Positions 8,501 to 15,795 of a stretch of DNA of 64,000 bases are shown piece by piece. Position 1 is the first letter of the stretch, and every line of letters begins with the position of its first letter. The notes under the pieces are model-generated. The model had not been told where the DNA came from. It searched no databases and worked only from the letters and a program-made list of their open reading frames with translations. Both the position numbers and the translations under genes were made by a program. The stretch lies in the NCBI RefSeq assembly GCF_006874585.1, contig NZ_CP029762.1, positions 943,607 to 1,007,606 on the forward strand. Reading direction: 5' to 3'. This DNA is from Sphingomonas sp. IC081. GTDB lineage: Bacteria > Pseudomonadota > Alphaproteobacteria > Sphingomonadales > Sphingomonadaceae.

Positions 8501-9374
8501 CGGCTTCTTCCGCGACGCCTTCCCCGAACAGATCGACCTGATCGACAGCGCCGCGCGCGCGGTCATGGCGCTCGACGAGCCGCTCGGCGACAACCCCGCC
8601 GCCGAGCGGCACCGCGCCGAAACCGCCAAACTCGTCGAAGCTGGCGAGGCCGAAACGCAGGCCGCCCGCCGCGCCGGTGCCCGCGTGTTCGGATCGAAAC
8701 CGGGCGCCTACGGCGCCGGGCTTCAGGCGATGATCGACGAGAAGATCTGGCACGAACGCGGCGATCTGGCCGATGTCTACCTCGACTGGGGCAGCTACGC
8801 CTATGGCGGCGGCGTCGAAGGTGATGCCGAGCGCGGCCTGTTCGCCGCGCGCCTCGCCTCGGTCGATGCGGTCGTGCAAAATCAGGACAACCGCGAGCAC
8901 GACCTGCTCGACAGCGACGACTACTACCAGTTCGAAGGCGGCATCGCCGCCGCCGTCGAGCACCTCAAGGGCCGCGCGCCGATCAGCTATCACAACGACC
9001 ACAGCCGCCCGGAGCGCCCGGTCGTGCGCACGCTGGAAGACGAGATCGGCCGCATCGTGCGCGGGCGCGTCACCAATCCCAAGTGGATCGCGGGCGTCAT
9101 GCGCCACGGCTACAAGGGCGCGTTCGAGATCGCCGCCTCGGTCGATTACCTCTTTGCCTTTGCCGCCACCACCCACGCGGTGAAGGACCACCATTTCGAC
9201 GCCGTCCACGCCGCCTTCATCGAGGACGAGGCGGTGCGGGACTTTATGGCGCAGGCCAACCCCGCCGCCTTGCGCGAAACCGCCGCGCGGCTTGCCGAGG
9301 CGCTGGAGCGCGGCCTGTGGAAACCCCGATCGAACAGCGCGGGCCTGACGCTCGCCGCCCTTGCAGGAGCATGA
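5580..9374 (+). CDS. cobN: Cobaltochelatase subunit CobN
   Basis: 1264 aa, typical for CobN, the large subunit that with CobS and CobT inserts Co2+ into hydrogenobyrinic acid a,c-diamide in the aerobic B12 pathway. Recognisable CobN/BchH/ChlH blocks include HVGKHGNLEWLPGKA, DPGEGTQAKRR and the GTANMRTGGDDIAQAL region with VTGFEV after it. The ATG overlaps the cobW stop, so translation is coupled. A palindromic repeat is inserted in frame at about residues 790-812 (peptide TPLVLSVSKD...FDRLRMSG), which looks unrelated to the rest of the protein. CobS and CobT are not in this window, so the complete chelatase needs genes elsewhere. Under riboswitch control with cobW. Confidence 0.95.
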   Translation: MHLLSATPGTISNGEEAIDLDQSPGDMVILTVADSELACFAGAAARMPDGAPSIRLANLLQLRHPYSIDLYVEKVIAHAKFVCVILLGGKSYWPYGIDEIARTARENGIAFAAIADGREADPALDRASTLTADLRERLRDYLRQGGTANALSFLRTAARTIGHDAGAPDDPVPVADAGLYLAGTERAGLAEVRAGWTQGRPLALLVFYRALMIAGTLDAVDAMIAALHERGFNVAAVHVRALREPFAADWLSGLLGEIAPDVIVNATSFASSSAGDERKPGILEKADGPILQVAFAGVEEADWHGSARGLGPRDLAMNVALPEVDGRLFTRAVAFKAAARFDAVTQCGIVVPRIAPDQVAFVADLAANWASLRRTPCPKRRVALVLANYPNRDGRIGNGVGLDTPASTAAIIAALAEAGYDTGAAPGDGAALMQVMTGGVTNDLTARARAGEVSLPLSAYEAAFANVPESARKAMTERWGEPSADPFVQDGAFRLPVHRFGNLAVAVQPARGYNIDPKASYHDPALPPPHAYLAFHIWLAQDFGAQAVVHVGKHGNLEWLPGKAISLSRECFPEICAGPLPQLYPFIVNDPGEGTQAKRRIGAVIVDHLTPPLTRAETYGPLKQLEALVDEYYLAAGMDPRRLDRLRRDILDLARSHGLDRDAGASGDDDDALSAIDNYLCELKELQIRDGLHVFTRSPEGRLRRDLLVALARTPRGYDHAGQASLLRAMADDFGLDFDPLDCRMGDRWNGVRPEALAVVSDEPWRTHGDTVERLELLAAEWVSEIAQTPLVLSVSKDHSPASASFDRLRMSGAGDKTLAVLDAIRTDLAPRIDLCGRREAEALLAGLAGRFVLPGPSGAPTRGRPDVLPTGRNFYSVDTRAVPTAVAWELGRKSADLLVEDYLQREGEYPRAVALSAWGTANMRTGGDDIAQALALMGVRPRWDWTSGRVTGFEVMTVAELGRPRVDVTLRVSGFFRDAFPEQIDLIDSAARAVMALDEPLGDNPAAERHRAETAKLVEAGEAETQAARRAGARVFGSKPGAYGAGLQAMIDEKIWHERGDLADVYLDWGSYAYGGGVEGDAERGLFAARLASVDAVVQNQDNREHDLLDSDDYYQFEGGIAAAVEHLKGRAPISYHNDHSRPERPVVRTLEDEIGRIVRGRVTNPKWIAGVMRHGYKGAFEIAASVDYLFAFAATTHAVKDHHFDAVHAAFIEDEAVRDFMAQANPAALRETAARLAEALERGLWKPRSNSAGLTLAALAGA
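7945..8024. repeat. Palindromic repeat inserted in frame within cobN
   Basis: Left arm CGCTCGTCCTGAGCGTGTCGAAGGA (7948-7972) pairs with the right arm at 7991-8015 with two mismatches over 25 bp, around an 18-nt loop. The GTCCTGAG-C-TGTCGAAGGA core is a palindrome that I recall as very common between genes in sphingomonads. Here it lies inside the cobN reading frame without breaking it, so it adds roughly 25 residues to the protein. Confidence 0.85.
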
Positions 9375-9376
9375 CC

Positions 9377-9982
9377 ATGGTGCAGCGCAGTGACGAACAG
9401 CACGCCGAGAAGATGAAGAAGAAGCAGGCCGCGCATGACAAGATCATGGCCGGAAAGACGGTCGAGAAGGGCCTGCTGATCGTCCACACCGGCAAGGGCA
9501 AGGGCAAGACCACCGCAGCGCTCGGCATGGTGGTGCGCGCCATCGGCCACGGCAAGAAAGTGGGCGTTGTCCAGTTCGTGAAGGGCGCGATGACCACCGG
9601 CGAAAAGGTCGTCTTCGATGCCTTCCCGGACAATGTCGAATTCAAGCCGATGGGCGAGGGTTTCACCTGGAACACGCAGGACCGCGCCCGCGACATCGCG
9701 CTCGCCCGCGAGGCGTGGGAGGAAGTGAAGCGCATGGTCGCCGATCCGGCCTATGACATGGTGCTGGCCGACGAACTCAACATCGTGCTGCGCTACGACT
9801 ACCTGCCGCTGGGCGAAGTGCTGGACGTGCTGACCGCGCGCGGCGAGATGAAACACGTGCTCGTCACCGGCCGCAATGCGCCCGAGGCGCTGATGGAGGC
9901 CGCCGATCTCGTCACCGAGATGACGCTGGTGAAGCACCCGTTCCGCTCCGGCGTGAAGGCGCAGGCGGGCATCGAGTTCTGA
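9377..9982 (+). CDS. cobO: Cob(I)yrinic acid a,c-diamide adenosyltransferase CobO
   Basis: 201 aa from ATG 9377. An in-frame ATG at 9371 overlaps the cobN stop (ATGA), but the GGAG at 9366-9369 is correctly spaced (7 nt) only for 9377. The Walker A loop GKGKGKTTAALG lies near residue 37, after a basic N-terminal helix (QHAEKMKKKQAAHDKIM), and the VLADELNIVLRYDYL block follows: the classic CobA/CobO/BtuR signature. The enzyme transfers the adenosyl group of ATP to reduced cobalt in cobyrinic acid a,c-diamide (and in salvage, cobinamide). Third gene of the riboswitch-led run; the next start is 3 nt after its stop. Confidence 0.95.
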   Translation: MVQRSDEQHAEKMKKKQAAHDKIMAGKTVEKGLLIVHTGKGKGKTTAALGMVVRAIGHGKKVGVVQFVKGAMTTGEKVVFDAFPDNVEFKPMGEGFTWNTQDRARDIALAREAWEEVKRMVADPAYDMVLADELNIVLRYDYLPLGEVLDVLTARGEMKHVLVTGRNAPEALMEAADLVTEMTLVKHPFRSGVKAQAGIEF

Positions 9983-9984
9983 CC

Positions 9985-10620
9985 ATGTCGCCGCGCTTCG
10001 GCCCCGACTTCCAGCAGGAACTGGGCGACCTGCTGGCCTGGCGCCGCGACGTGCGCCATTTCCGCAGCGATCCGCTGGAGGAAGAACTCGTGGCCGAATT
10101 GCTGAGGGCCGCCCAGCTTGCGCCCTCGGTCGGCAACTCGCAGCCCTGGCGTTTCGTGCGCGTGCGCTCGGGCGAACTGCGCGAGGCGCTGGCGGCCCAT
10201 GCCGATGCCGAGATCGCCCGCGCCGGTGCCGCGATGCCCGAGGATCGCCACCCGGCCTATTGCGCGCTCAAGCTCCACGGCCTGCGCGAGGCGCCCGAAC
10301 TGATCGCGGTGTTCTGCGACGATGCCACGCCCGTCGGAGGCCGCCTCGGCGCCGCGACGATGCCGGAAACGCGGGGATTTTCGGTGGTGCTGGCAGTCCA
10401 CACGCTCTGGCTGGCGGCGCGGGCAAGAGGGCTGGGGCTGGGCTGGGTCTCGGTGGTCGAGCCCGGCCATGTGACGCGGCTGCTGGACGTGCCGCAGGAC
10501 TGGCGGCTGATCGCGCTGCTTTGCCTGGGCCATCCGCTCGAAGAGGACCATGTGCCCGAACTCGAACGGCGCGGCTGGCAGGCCCGGCTCGACTGGCGCG
10601 CCAACGTCAGCGAGCGGTGA
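9985..10620 (+). CDS. bluB: 5,6-dimethylbenzimidazole synthase BluB
   Basis: 211 aa, nitroreductase-fold flavoenzyme that cleaves FMNH2 with O2 to make 5,6-dimethylbenzimidazole, the lower axial ligand of B12. Diagnostic sequence: RRDVRHFRSDPLEEELVAELLRAAQLAPSVGNSQPWRFV (split here as RRDVRHFR and APSVGNSQPWRFV) in the first 60 residues, and the C-terminal GLGWVSVVEP and LCLGHP blocks. It begins 2 nt after cobO, so it is very probably the last gene of the same transcript. The 3' end overlaps the convergent btuF-like gene by 14 bp. Its presence says this organism can make its own DMB aerobically. Confidence 0.93.
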   Translation: MSPRFGPDFQQELGDLLAWRRDVRHFRSDPLEEELVAELLRAAQLAPSVGNSQPWRFVRVRSGELREALAAHADAEIARAGAAMPEDRHPAYCALKLHGLREAPELIAVFCDDATPVGGRLGAATMPETRGFSVVLAVHTLWLAARARGLGLGWVSVVEPGHVTRLLDVPQDWRLIALLCLGHPLEEDHVPELERRGWQARLDWRANVSER

Positions 10621-11482
10621 GAGGCCGCCCCGCCGCCTGCTCCGCCATGGCCCGCGCCGCCTTGACATAAGCCGGGCCGCCGCAGACCGTCCACGCCTGC
10701 GGGATGGTGATGCGGGCAATGTTCTTGAGGATCGGGTGATGGATCATCTCGGTGCCCTGATCCTCCACGGGCCGCGCGGCGCTGTCCATCAGGATGAAGT
10801 CCGGCCGGGCCAGCGCCATCTCTTCCAGGCTCATCTGCGAAAGCGACGGTTTTCCAAGCTTTCCGGCGAGATTGACCAGCCCCACCCGCGTCATCAGATC
10901 ATCGACCAGCGTGCCGGTCCCGGTCAGGTAACCGCGCCGCTGGTAATAGGCGGCGACCTTGCCCCCGGGCACTTTCGGCAGCCCGGCCAGTTCGGCATTC
11001 ATCCGCGCGATCATCGCCTCCCCGCGCTCCCGATGGCCGACCGCGCGGGCCACCTCGCGGATCGAGACGAGGATATCCTCGTACCGGTTCGCGGACCGGA
11101 GATCGAGCGCGGGATAGTGCTGCCCCGTCAGCACCGCGATGGCCGGATTGCGGCGGGCGGGCATTCCCACCACGAGGTCCGGGCGGGCGGCGAGGATCTC
11201 CTCCGCCGAGCCGCCGAAGACCGGCAGGCGGCGCGCCTGTGCCGCCACCGCCGACATGTCGGGGTCCGAGGCATAGCGGGTGAGCCCGGCGATCTGGTCG
11301 CGGTCGGCGAGGGCCACCAAAAGTTGATCGGCGCAAAGATTGAGCGAGACGATCCGGTGCGGACGCGGCAAAACCGGCGCGGCAGGCCGCGTCGCCGCAC
11401 CATAGACCACGCCGCCGGCCATCGCCGCGAGCAGCAGGCAGGGGACAAGCCGAAGACGCCGATGGATTTTTCCGCAAGCCAT
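10607..11482 (-). CDS. btuF: Cobalamin/iron-type ABC transporter substrate-binding protein (BtuF-like)
   Basis: 291 aa from ATG 11482; a TTG start at 11518 would add 12 residues but makes a worse signal peptide. The N-terminus is a hydrophobic export signal (RLRLVPCLLLAAMAGGVVYGA), followed by the class III binding-protein start PHRIVSLNLCADQLLVAL and a two-lobed helical protein with an AEEILAARPDLVVG block. The family captures B12 or ferric siderophores in the periplasm. B12 is preferred because btuC and btuD homologues start divergently 90 bp away and the cob operon abuts its 3' end. The substrate is inferred from context only. The symbol is used in that sense. Confidence 0.8.
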   Translation of the reverse strand: MACGKIHRRLRLVPCLLLAAMAGGVVYGAATRPAAPVLPRPHRIVSLNLCADQLLVALADRDQIAGLTRYASDPDMSAVAAQARRLPVFGGSAEEILAARPDLVVGMPARRNPAIAVLTGQHYPALDLRSANRYEDILVSIREVARAVGHRERGEAMIARMNAELAGLPKVPGGKVAAYYQRRGYLTGTGTLVDDLMTRVGLVNLAGKLGKPSLSQMSLEEMALARPDFILMDSAARPVEDQGTEMIHHPILKNIARITIPQAWTVCGGPAYVKAARAMAEQAAGRPLTAR

Positions 11483-11572
11483 GGCATTGGCTCTTACCCG
11501 GACCTGACCGGGACACAAGCATGACAGACAGCGACACAGACGTCACAGAAGCCGACGTCAAGCGAGGTTCCA

Positions 11573-12586
11573 GTGGAATTATCCGGTAGTCCGCCCCCGC
11601 TACGCCACCCGGCGCTGATTCCGCTGCTGGTCGGCGCCGTGATCGTGGTGGCGCTGGCGTCGATGAGCCTCGGGCCCATCTCGCTCGGCCTTGGCCAGAT
11701 GGTGGCGGCGCTTGGCGGCACCGGCGAGCCGGTGGTGCGCGCGATCCTGCTCGAACTGCGCTTGCCGCGTACCCTGATCGGCCTGATGACCGGGGCCATG
11801 CTCGGCCTCTCGGGCGCGGTGCTGCAGGGCTACTTGCGCAATCCCTTGGCCGAACCCTCGGTGCTGGGGGCCTCGAACGCCTCGGCGCTGGGCGCGGTGA
11901 TCGCGCTCTATTTCGGCATTTCGGAGTGGCACGCAGCGATGCTGCCGCTAATTGCCATCGCCTCGGCACTGGGCGCGATGGTGCTGCTGTTCGCGCTGGC
12001 GGGACGATCCGAAAGTCCGCTCGGCCTGATCCTGGCGGGCATCGCCGTCTCGACCCTGGCGGGCGCGGGGATCAGCCTCGCGCTCAATCTTTCGCCCAAT
12101 CCCTTCGCGGCGATGGAGATCATGTCCTGGCTGCTCGGCTCGATCGAGAACCGTTCGATGGAGCATGTGTGGATCGCGCTGCCCTGCGTGGTGGTGGGGA
12201 CCGCGCTGCTGCTGGCCGATCCGCTGGCGCTCGACGCGCTGTCGCTGGGCGAGGACGGGGCCCGCTCGCTCGGCGTCGACCTTGCCCGCACGCGGCTGCG
12301 GCTGATGCTGGGCGTGGCGATCGGCGTCGGCGGCGCGGTCGCGGTGTCCGGCGCGATCGGCTTTGTCGGCCTGATCGTGCCGCACCTGATCCGCCCCATG
12401 ACCGACCGCAGCCCTTCGGCGCTGCTGGTGCCATCCCTGCTCGGCGGCGCGGTGCTGCTGACCGGGGCCGACATCCTCGTGCGGCTGATCCCGACCGATG
12501 CCGAACTGAAGCTGGGCGTGGTGACGGCCTTCCTCGGCGTCCCCGTCTTCCTCTTTCACCTGCTGCGCGAGCGGCGCCTGTGGTGA
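11573..12586 (+). CDS. btuC: FecCD/BtuC-type ABC transporter permease
   Basis: 337 aa from GTG 11573, with GAGG 5 nt upstream (GCGAGGTTCCAGTG). An ATG at 11521 opens only a 22-codon frame and is not the start. Nearly the entire length is hydrophobic, with about ten membrane helices. Family motifs: RLPRTLIGLMTGAMLGLSGAVLQG, the NPLAEPSVLGASNASALGA loop that contacts the ATPase, and GFVGLIVPHLIRP near the C-terminus. It forms the inner-membrane channel for B12 (inferred from the neighbourhood) or siderophore import. Its stop overlaps the ATPase start. Confidence 0.88.
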   Translation: MELSGSPPPLRHPALIPLLVGAVIVVALASMSLGPISLGLGQMVAALGGTGEPVVRAILLELRLPRTLIGLMTGAMLGLSGAVLQGYLRNPLAEPSVLGASNASALGAVIALYFGISEWHAAMLPLIAIASALGAMVLLFALAGRSESPLGLILAGIAVSTLAGAGISLALNLSPNPFAAMEIMSWLLGSIENRSMEHVWIALPCVVVGTALLLADPLALDALSLGEDGARSLGVDLARTRLRLMLGVAIGVGGAVAVSGAIGFVGLIVPHLIRPMTDRSPSALLVPSLLGGAVLLTGADILVRLIPTDAELKLGVVTAFLGVPVFLFHLLRERRLW

Positions 12587-13371
12587 CCCCGCCGATGATG
12601 ACGATCACCCTCGACCAGCTTGCCGTCGAACTCGGCCGCCGCGAGATCCTGCACGGCATCACTGCGCAGCTTCATGCCGGTTCGCTGATCGGCGTGATCG
12701 GCCCCAACGGCGCGGGAAAATCGACATTGGTGCGCGCGCTCGCCGGCCTCGTTCCGGCGGCGAGCGGCACCATCGCGCTGGACGGCGCGGACATCGCCGC
12801 GCTCCCCCCGCGCGCGCTGGCCCGCCGCATCGCCTATCTGCCGCAAGGCCAGACGCTGCACTGGCCGCTCACCGTCGAACGCCTCGTCGCGCTCGGCCGC
12901 CTGCCGCACCTGGGGCCGATGTCGCGGATCGCCGAGGCCGACCGGCTTGCCGTCCACGAGGCGATGGCACGCGCCGACGTCGGCCATCTCGCCGCACGCA
13001 TCGCCACCCAGCTGTCCGGCGGCGAGCGTGCCCGCGCGCTGCTGGCGCGGGCCCTGGCGGTCGGCGCCCCGGTGCTGGTGGTGGACGAACCGCTCGCCTC
13101 GCTCGACCCCGGGCACCAGATCGACGTCATGGAACTGCTGGCCCGCGAGGCCCGCGCGGGCGCGCTGGTGATCGCCGTGCTGCACGATCTCAACCTCGCC
13201 GCGCGCCACTGCGACCGGCTGCTGGCGATCGACCATGGCCGCCTGGTCGCCGACGGTTCGCCCGCCCAGGTCCTCACCGAGGCCATGCTGCGCCGCATCT
13301 ACGGCGTCACCGGCTACCGCGCGGAGCTGGACGGCATACCGCTGGTCGTCCCGCTCGAACGGTGCCGGTGA
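12583..13371 (+). CDS. btuD: ABC transporter ATP-binding protein (BtuD/FecE-like)
   Basis: 262 aa from GTG 12583, which overlaps the permease stop as GTGA; ATG codons at 12595 and 12598 are equally possible starts. Walker A GPNGAGKST, signature LSGGERARALLARAL, Walker B VLVVDEPLASLD and the H-loop VLHDLNLAARHCD are all intact. It powers the BtuC-like permease. The pair is expressed divergently from the binding-protein gene, so the three genes do not form one operon, although together they make a complete importer. No second riboswitch was seen in the 90-bp divergent region. Confidence 0.88.
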   Translation: MTPPMMTITLDQLAVELGRREILHGITAQLHAGSLIGVIGPNGAGKSTLVRALAGLVPAASGTIALDGADIAALPPRALARRIAYLPQGQTLHWPLTVERLVALGRLPHLGPMSRIAEADRLAVHEAMARADVGHLAARIATQLSGGERARALLARALAVGAPVLVVDEPLASLDPGHQIDVMELLAREARAGALVIAVLHDLNLAARHCDRLLAIDHGRLVADGSPAQVLTEAMLRRIYGVTGYRAELDGIPLVVPLERCR

Positions 13372-13475
13372 TCCGGGAGCGCTCCGCGGCGGATTTCGCG
13401 GCTGACGTTTACGGCAACATATCGTTACGCCGATAAACCATAGGCAAGCACGATTTCCATGCTTATGGGGGGGCC

Positions 13476-15740
13476 ATGGACGACAAACTCCGCCGCGCCG
13501 CCCTCGATTACCACCTCTACCCCCAGCCCGGTAAGCTCAGGATCGAGCCGACCAAGCGCATGGTGAACCAGCGCGACCTCGCGCTGGCCTATTCGCCCGG
13601 CGTCGCCGCGCCCTGCATGGAAATCGCCGCCGATCCGGCCAAGGCGCTGGACTACACCGCGCGCGGCAACCTCGTCGCCGTGATCTCCAACGGCACCGCC
13701 GTGCTCGGTCTCGGCGCGATCGGCGCGCTGGCCTCGAAGCCGGTGATGGAGGGCAAGGCGGTCCTCTTCAAGAAATTCGCCGACATCGACGTCTTCGACA
13801 TCGAAGTCGACACCACCGATCCCGACAAGTTCGTCGAAGCCGTCGCCCTGCTCGAACCCACTTTCGGCGGCATCAACCTGGAAGACATCAAGGCCCCCGA
13901 ATGCTTCGCCATCGAGGCGCGGCTGAAGGAACGCATGAACATCCCGGTGTTCCATGACGACCAGCACGGCACCGCCATCGTCGTCGCGGCCGCCGTGCGC
14001 AACGCGCTGGTGCTGCAGGGCAAGACGCTGGCCGAAGCGCGCCTCGTCACCTCGGGCGCGGGCGCGGCGGCGCTGGCCTGCGTCGACCTGCTGGTCTCGA
14101 TGGGCCTGCGGATCGAGAACGTGACGCTGACCGACAAGGACGGCGTCATCCATTCGGGCCGCGAAGGCATGCTGCCCAACATGGCGCGTTATGCCCGCGA
14201 TACCAACGCGCGTTCGCTGCCCGACGTGCTGCCCGGCGCCAACCTGTTCCTCGGCCTCTCCGCCCCCGGCGTGCTCAAGCCCGAATGGCTGGAACTGATG
14301 GCGCCCAATCCGCTGATCTTCGCGCTCGCCAATCCCGAGCCGGAAATCCGCCCCGAACTGGCCCGCGAAGCCCGCCCCGATGCGATCATCGCCACCGGCC
14401 GCTCGGACTATCCGAACCAGGTCAACAACGTCCTGTGCTTCCCCTACATCTTCCGCGGCGCGCTCGACGTGGGCGCCACCGCGATCAACGAGGAGATGAA
14501 GGCCGCCGCCGCCGAGGCCATCGCCGCGCTCGCCCGCCTGCCCGCGCATGACAGCGTGGCCCAGGCCTATGGCGGCCGCAAGCTGGTGTTCGGCCCCGAA
14601 TACATCATCCCGACCCCGTTCGACCCGCGCCTGATCGGCGAGATCGCGGTCGCCGTCGCCCGCGCGGCGATGGACAGCGGCGTCGCCACCAAGACCATCG
14701 ACCTCGACGACTACAAGCGCGCGCTCTCGCACCAGAACACCCGTTCGGGCCAGCTCATGCTGCCGGTGTTCGAGGCCGCCCGCGGCAGCAAGCGCCGCAT
14801 CGTCTACGGCGAGGGCGAGGACGAGCGCGTGCTGCGCGCGATCCAGGACGCGCTGGACGAGGAACTGGTGCGCCCCACCATCGTCGCCCGCCGCCGGATC
14901 CTCAAGGAGAAGCTGCCCAGCCTCGGCCTCAGCTTCGAGCTCGACCGCGACGTCGAGGTGATCGATCCCGAGACCGACCACGAGGTCATGACCGATCTGG
15001 TCGAGGCCTATCGCGCCATCGCCTCGCGCAAGGGCGTGCCCACCGACGAGATCCTGCGCCACGTCTATCGCCGCCCGACCATCACCGCGACGATGATGCT
15101 GCGCACCGGCCGCGTCGATGCCGCGCTGGTCGGCGGACGCTCGGAATACTGGGGCCAGGTCGAGCACGTGCTGCGGGTGATCGAGCGCGATCCCGCCAGC
15201 AGCCGCGTCTATGCGCTGTCCGGCCTGATCCTCGATGCCGGCGCGCTGTTCATCACCGATACCCACATGGTGCCGGACCCGACTCCCGAGCAGATCGCCG
15301 AGATGACCCAGCTGGGCGCCACCCAGCTCAAGCACTTCGGCCTGCGCCCGCGCGTGGCGCTGCTCTCGCACTCCAATTTCGGCGCCTCGCACAGCCCCAG
15401 CGCGCGCAAGATGCGCGCCGCGCTGGACATCGTGCGCAAGGCCATGCCGGACCTGCAGGTGGACGGCGAAATGCATGCCGACGCCGCGCTCAGCCAGCCG
15501 CTGCGCGACCGCCTGGTGCCGGATTCGCGCTTCGAAGGCCCGGCCAACCTGCTGGTCATGCCCACGCTCGACGCTGCCAACATCACGCTGACCGCGCTGT
15601 CGGCCTCGTCCAGCTCGCCCACCGTCGGGCCGATGCTGATGGGCCTGGCCCAGCCGATCCACGTGCTGACGCCGGGCGTCACCGCGCGCGGCATCCTCAA
15701 CCTGACGGCGATCGCCGCCGCCCAGCTCGAACAGGGCTGA
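13476..15740 (+). CDS. maeB: NADP-dependent malic enzyme, MaeB type (malic enzyme-phosphotransacetylase fusion)
   Basis: 754 aa, the normal length of the fused family. The N-terminal malic-enzyme half has LAYSPGVAAPC, the metal/substrate block FHDDQHGTAIV and the dinucleotide-binding SGAGAAALACVDLL. The C-terminal half (from about residue 430) is a phosphate acetyltransferase-like domain, beginning after FEAARGSKRRIVYGEGEDERVLRA, generally regarded as regulatory (acetyl-CoA sensing) in this family. It decarboxylates malate to pyruvate, generating NADPH, in the cytoplasm. The ATG follows a G-rich stretch (ATGGGGGGGCC). The gene stands alone. Confidence 0.95.
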   Translation: MDDKLRRAALDYHLYPQPGKLRIEPTKRMVNQRDLALAYSPGVAAPCMEIAADPAKALDYTARGNLVAVISNGTAVLGLGAIGALASKPVMEGKAVLFKKFADIDVFDIEVDTTDPDKFVEAVALLEPTFGGINLEDIKAPECFAIEARLKERMNIPVFHDDQHGTAIVVAAAVRNALVLQGKTLAEARLVTSGAGAAALACVDLLVSMGLRIENVTLTDKDGVIHSGREGMLPNMARYARDTNARSLPDVLPGANLFLGLSAPGVLKPEWLELMAPNPLIFALANPEPEIRPELAREARPDAIIATGRSDYPNQVNNVLCFPYIFRGALDVGATAINEEMKAAAAEAIAALARLPAHDSVAQAYGGRKLVFGPEYIIPTPFDPRLIGEIAVAVARAAMDSGVATKTIDLDDYKRALSHQNTRSGQLMLPVFEAARGSKRRIVYGEGEDERVLRAIQDALDEELVRPTIVARRRILKEKLPSLGLSFELDRDVEVIDPETDHEVMTDLVEAYRAIASRKGVPTDEILRHVYRRPTITATMMLRTGRVDAALVGGRSEYWGQVEHVLRVIERDPASSRVYALSGLILDAGALFITDTHMVPDPTPEQIAEMTQLGATQLKHFGLRPRVALLSHSNFGASHSPSARKMRAALDIVRKAMPDLQVDGEMHADAALSQPLRDRLVPDSRFEGPANLLVMPTLDAANITLTALSASSSSPTVGPMLMGLAQPIHVLTPGVTARGILNLTAIAAAQLEQG

Positions 15741-15753
15741 TTGCCCTGCCGCC

Positions 15754-15785
15754 GGCCGGAGCAGCGCCTGCGCCCTGCTCCGGCC
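15754..15785. terminator. Hairpin between convergent maeB and capA-like gene
   Basis: Perfect 11-bp inverted repeat GGCCGGAGCAG (15754-15764) / CTGCTCCGGCC (15775-15785) with a 10-nt loop, in the short convergent gap. There is no T-tract, so termination is inferred from position and stem strength. Confidence 0.5.
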
Positions 15786-15795
15786 CAGCGGACCG

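Noticed and set aside
13425..15662. A 745-codon open frame antisense to maeB
   Set aside because: It mirrors a codon-biased GC-rich gene; its translation is H/R/G/D-rich with no motifs, while maeB has all family signatures.
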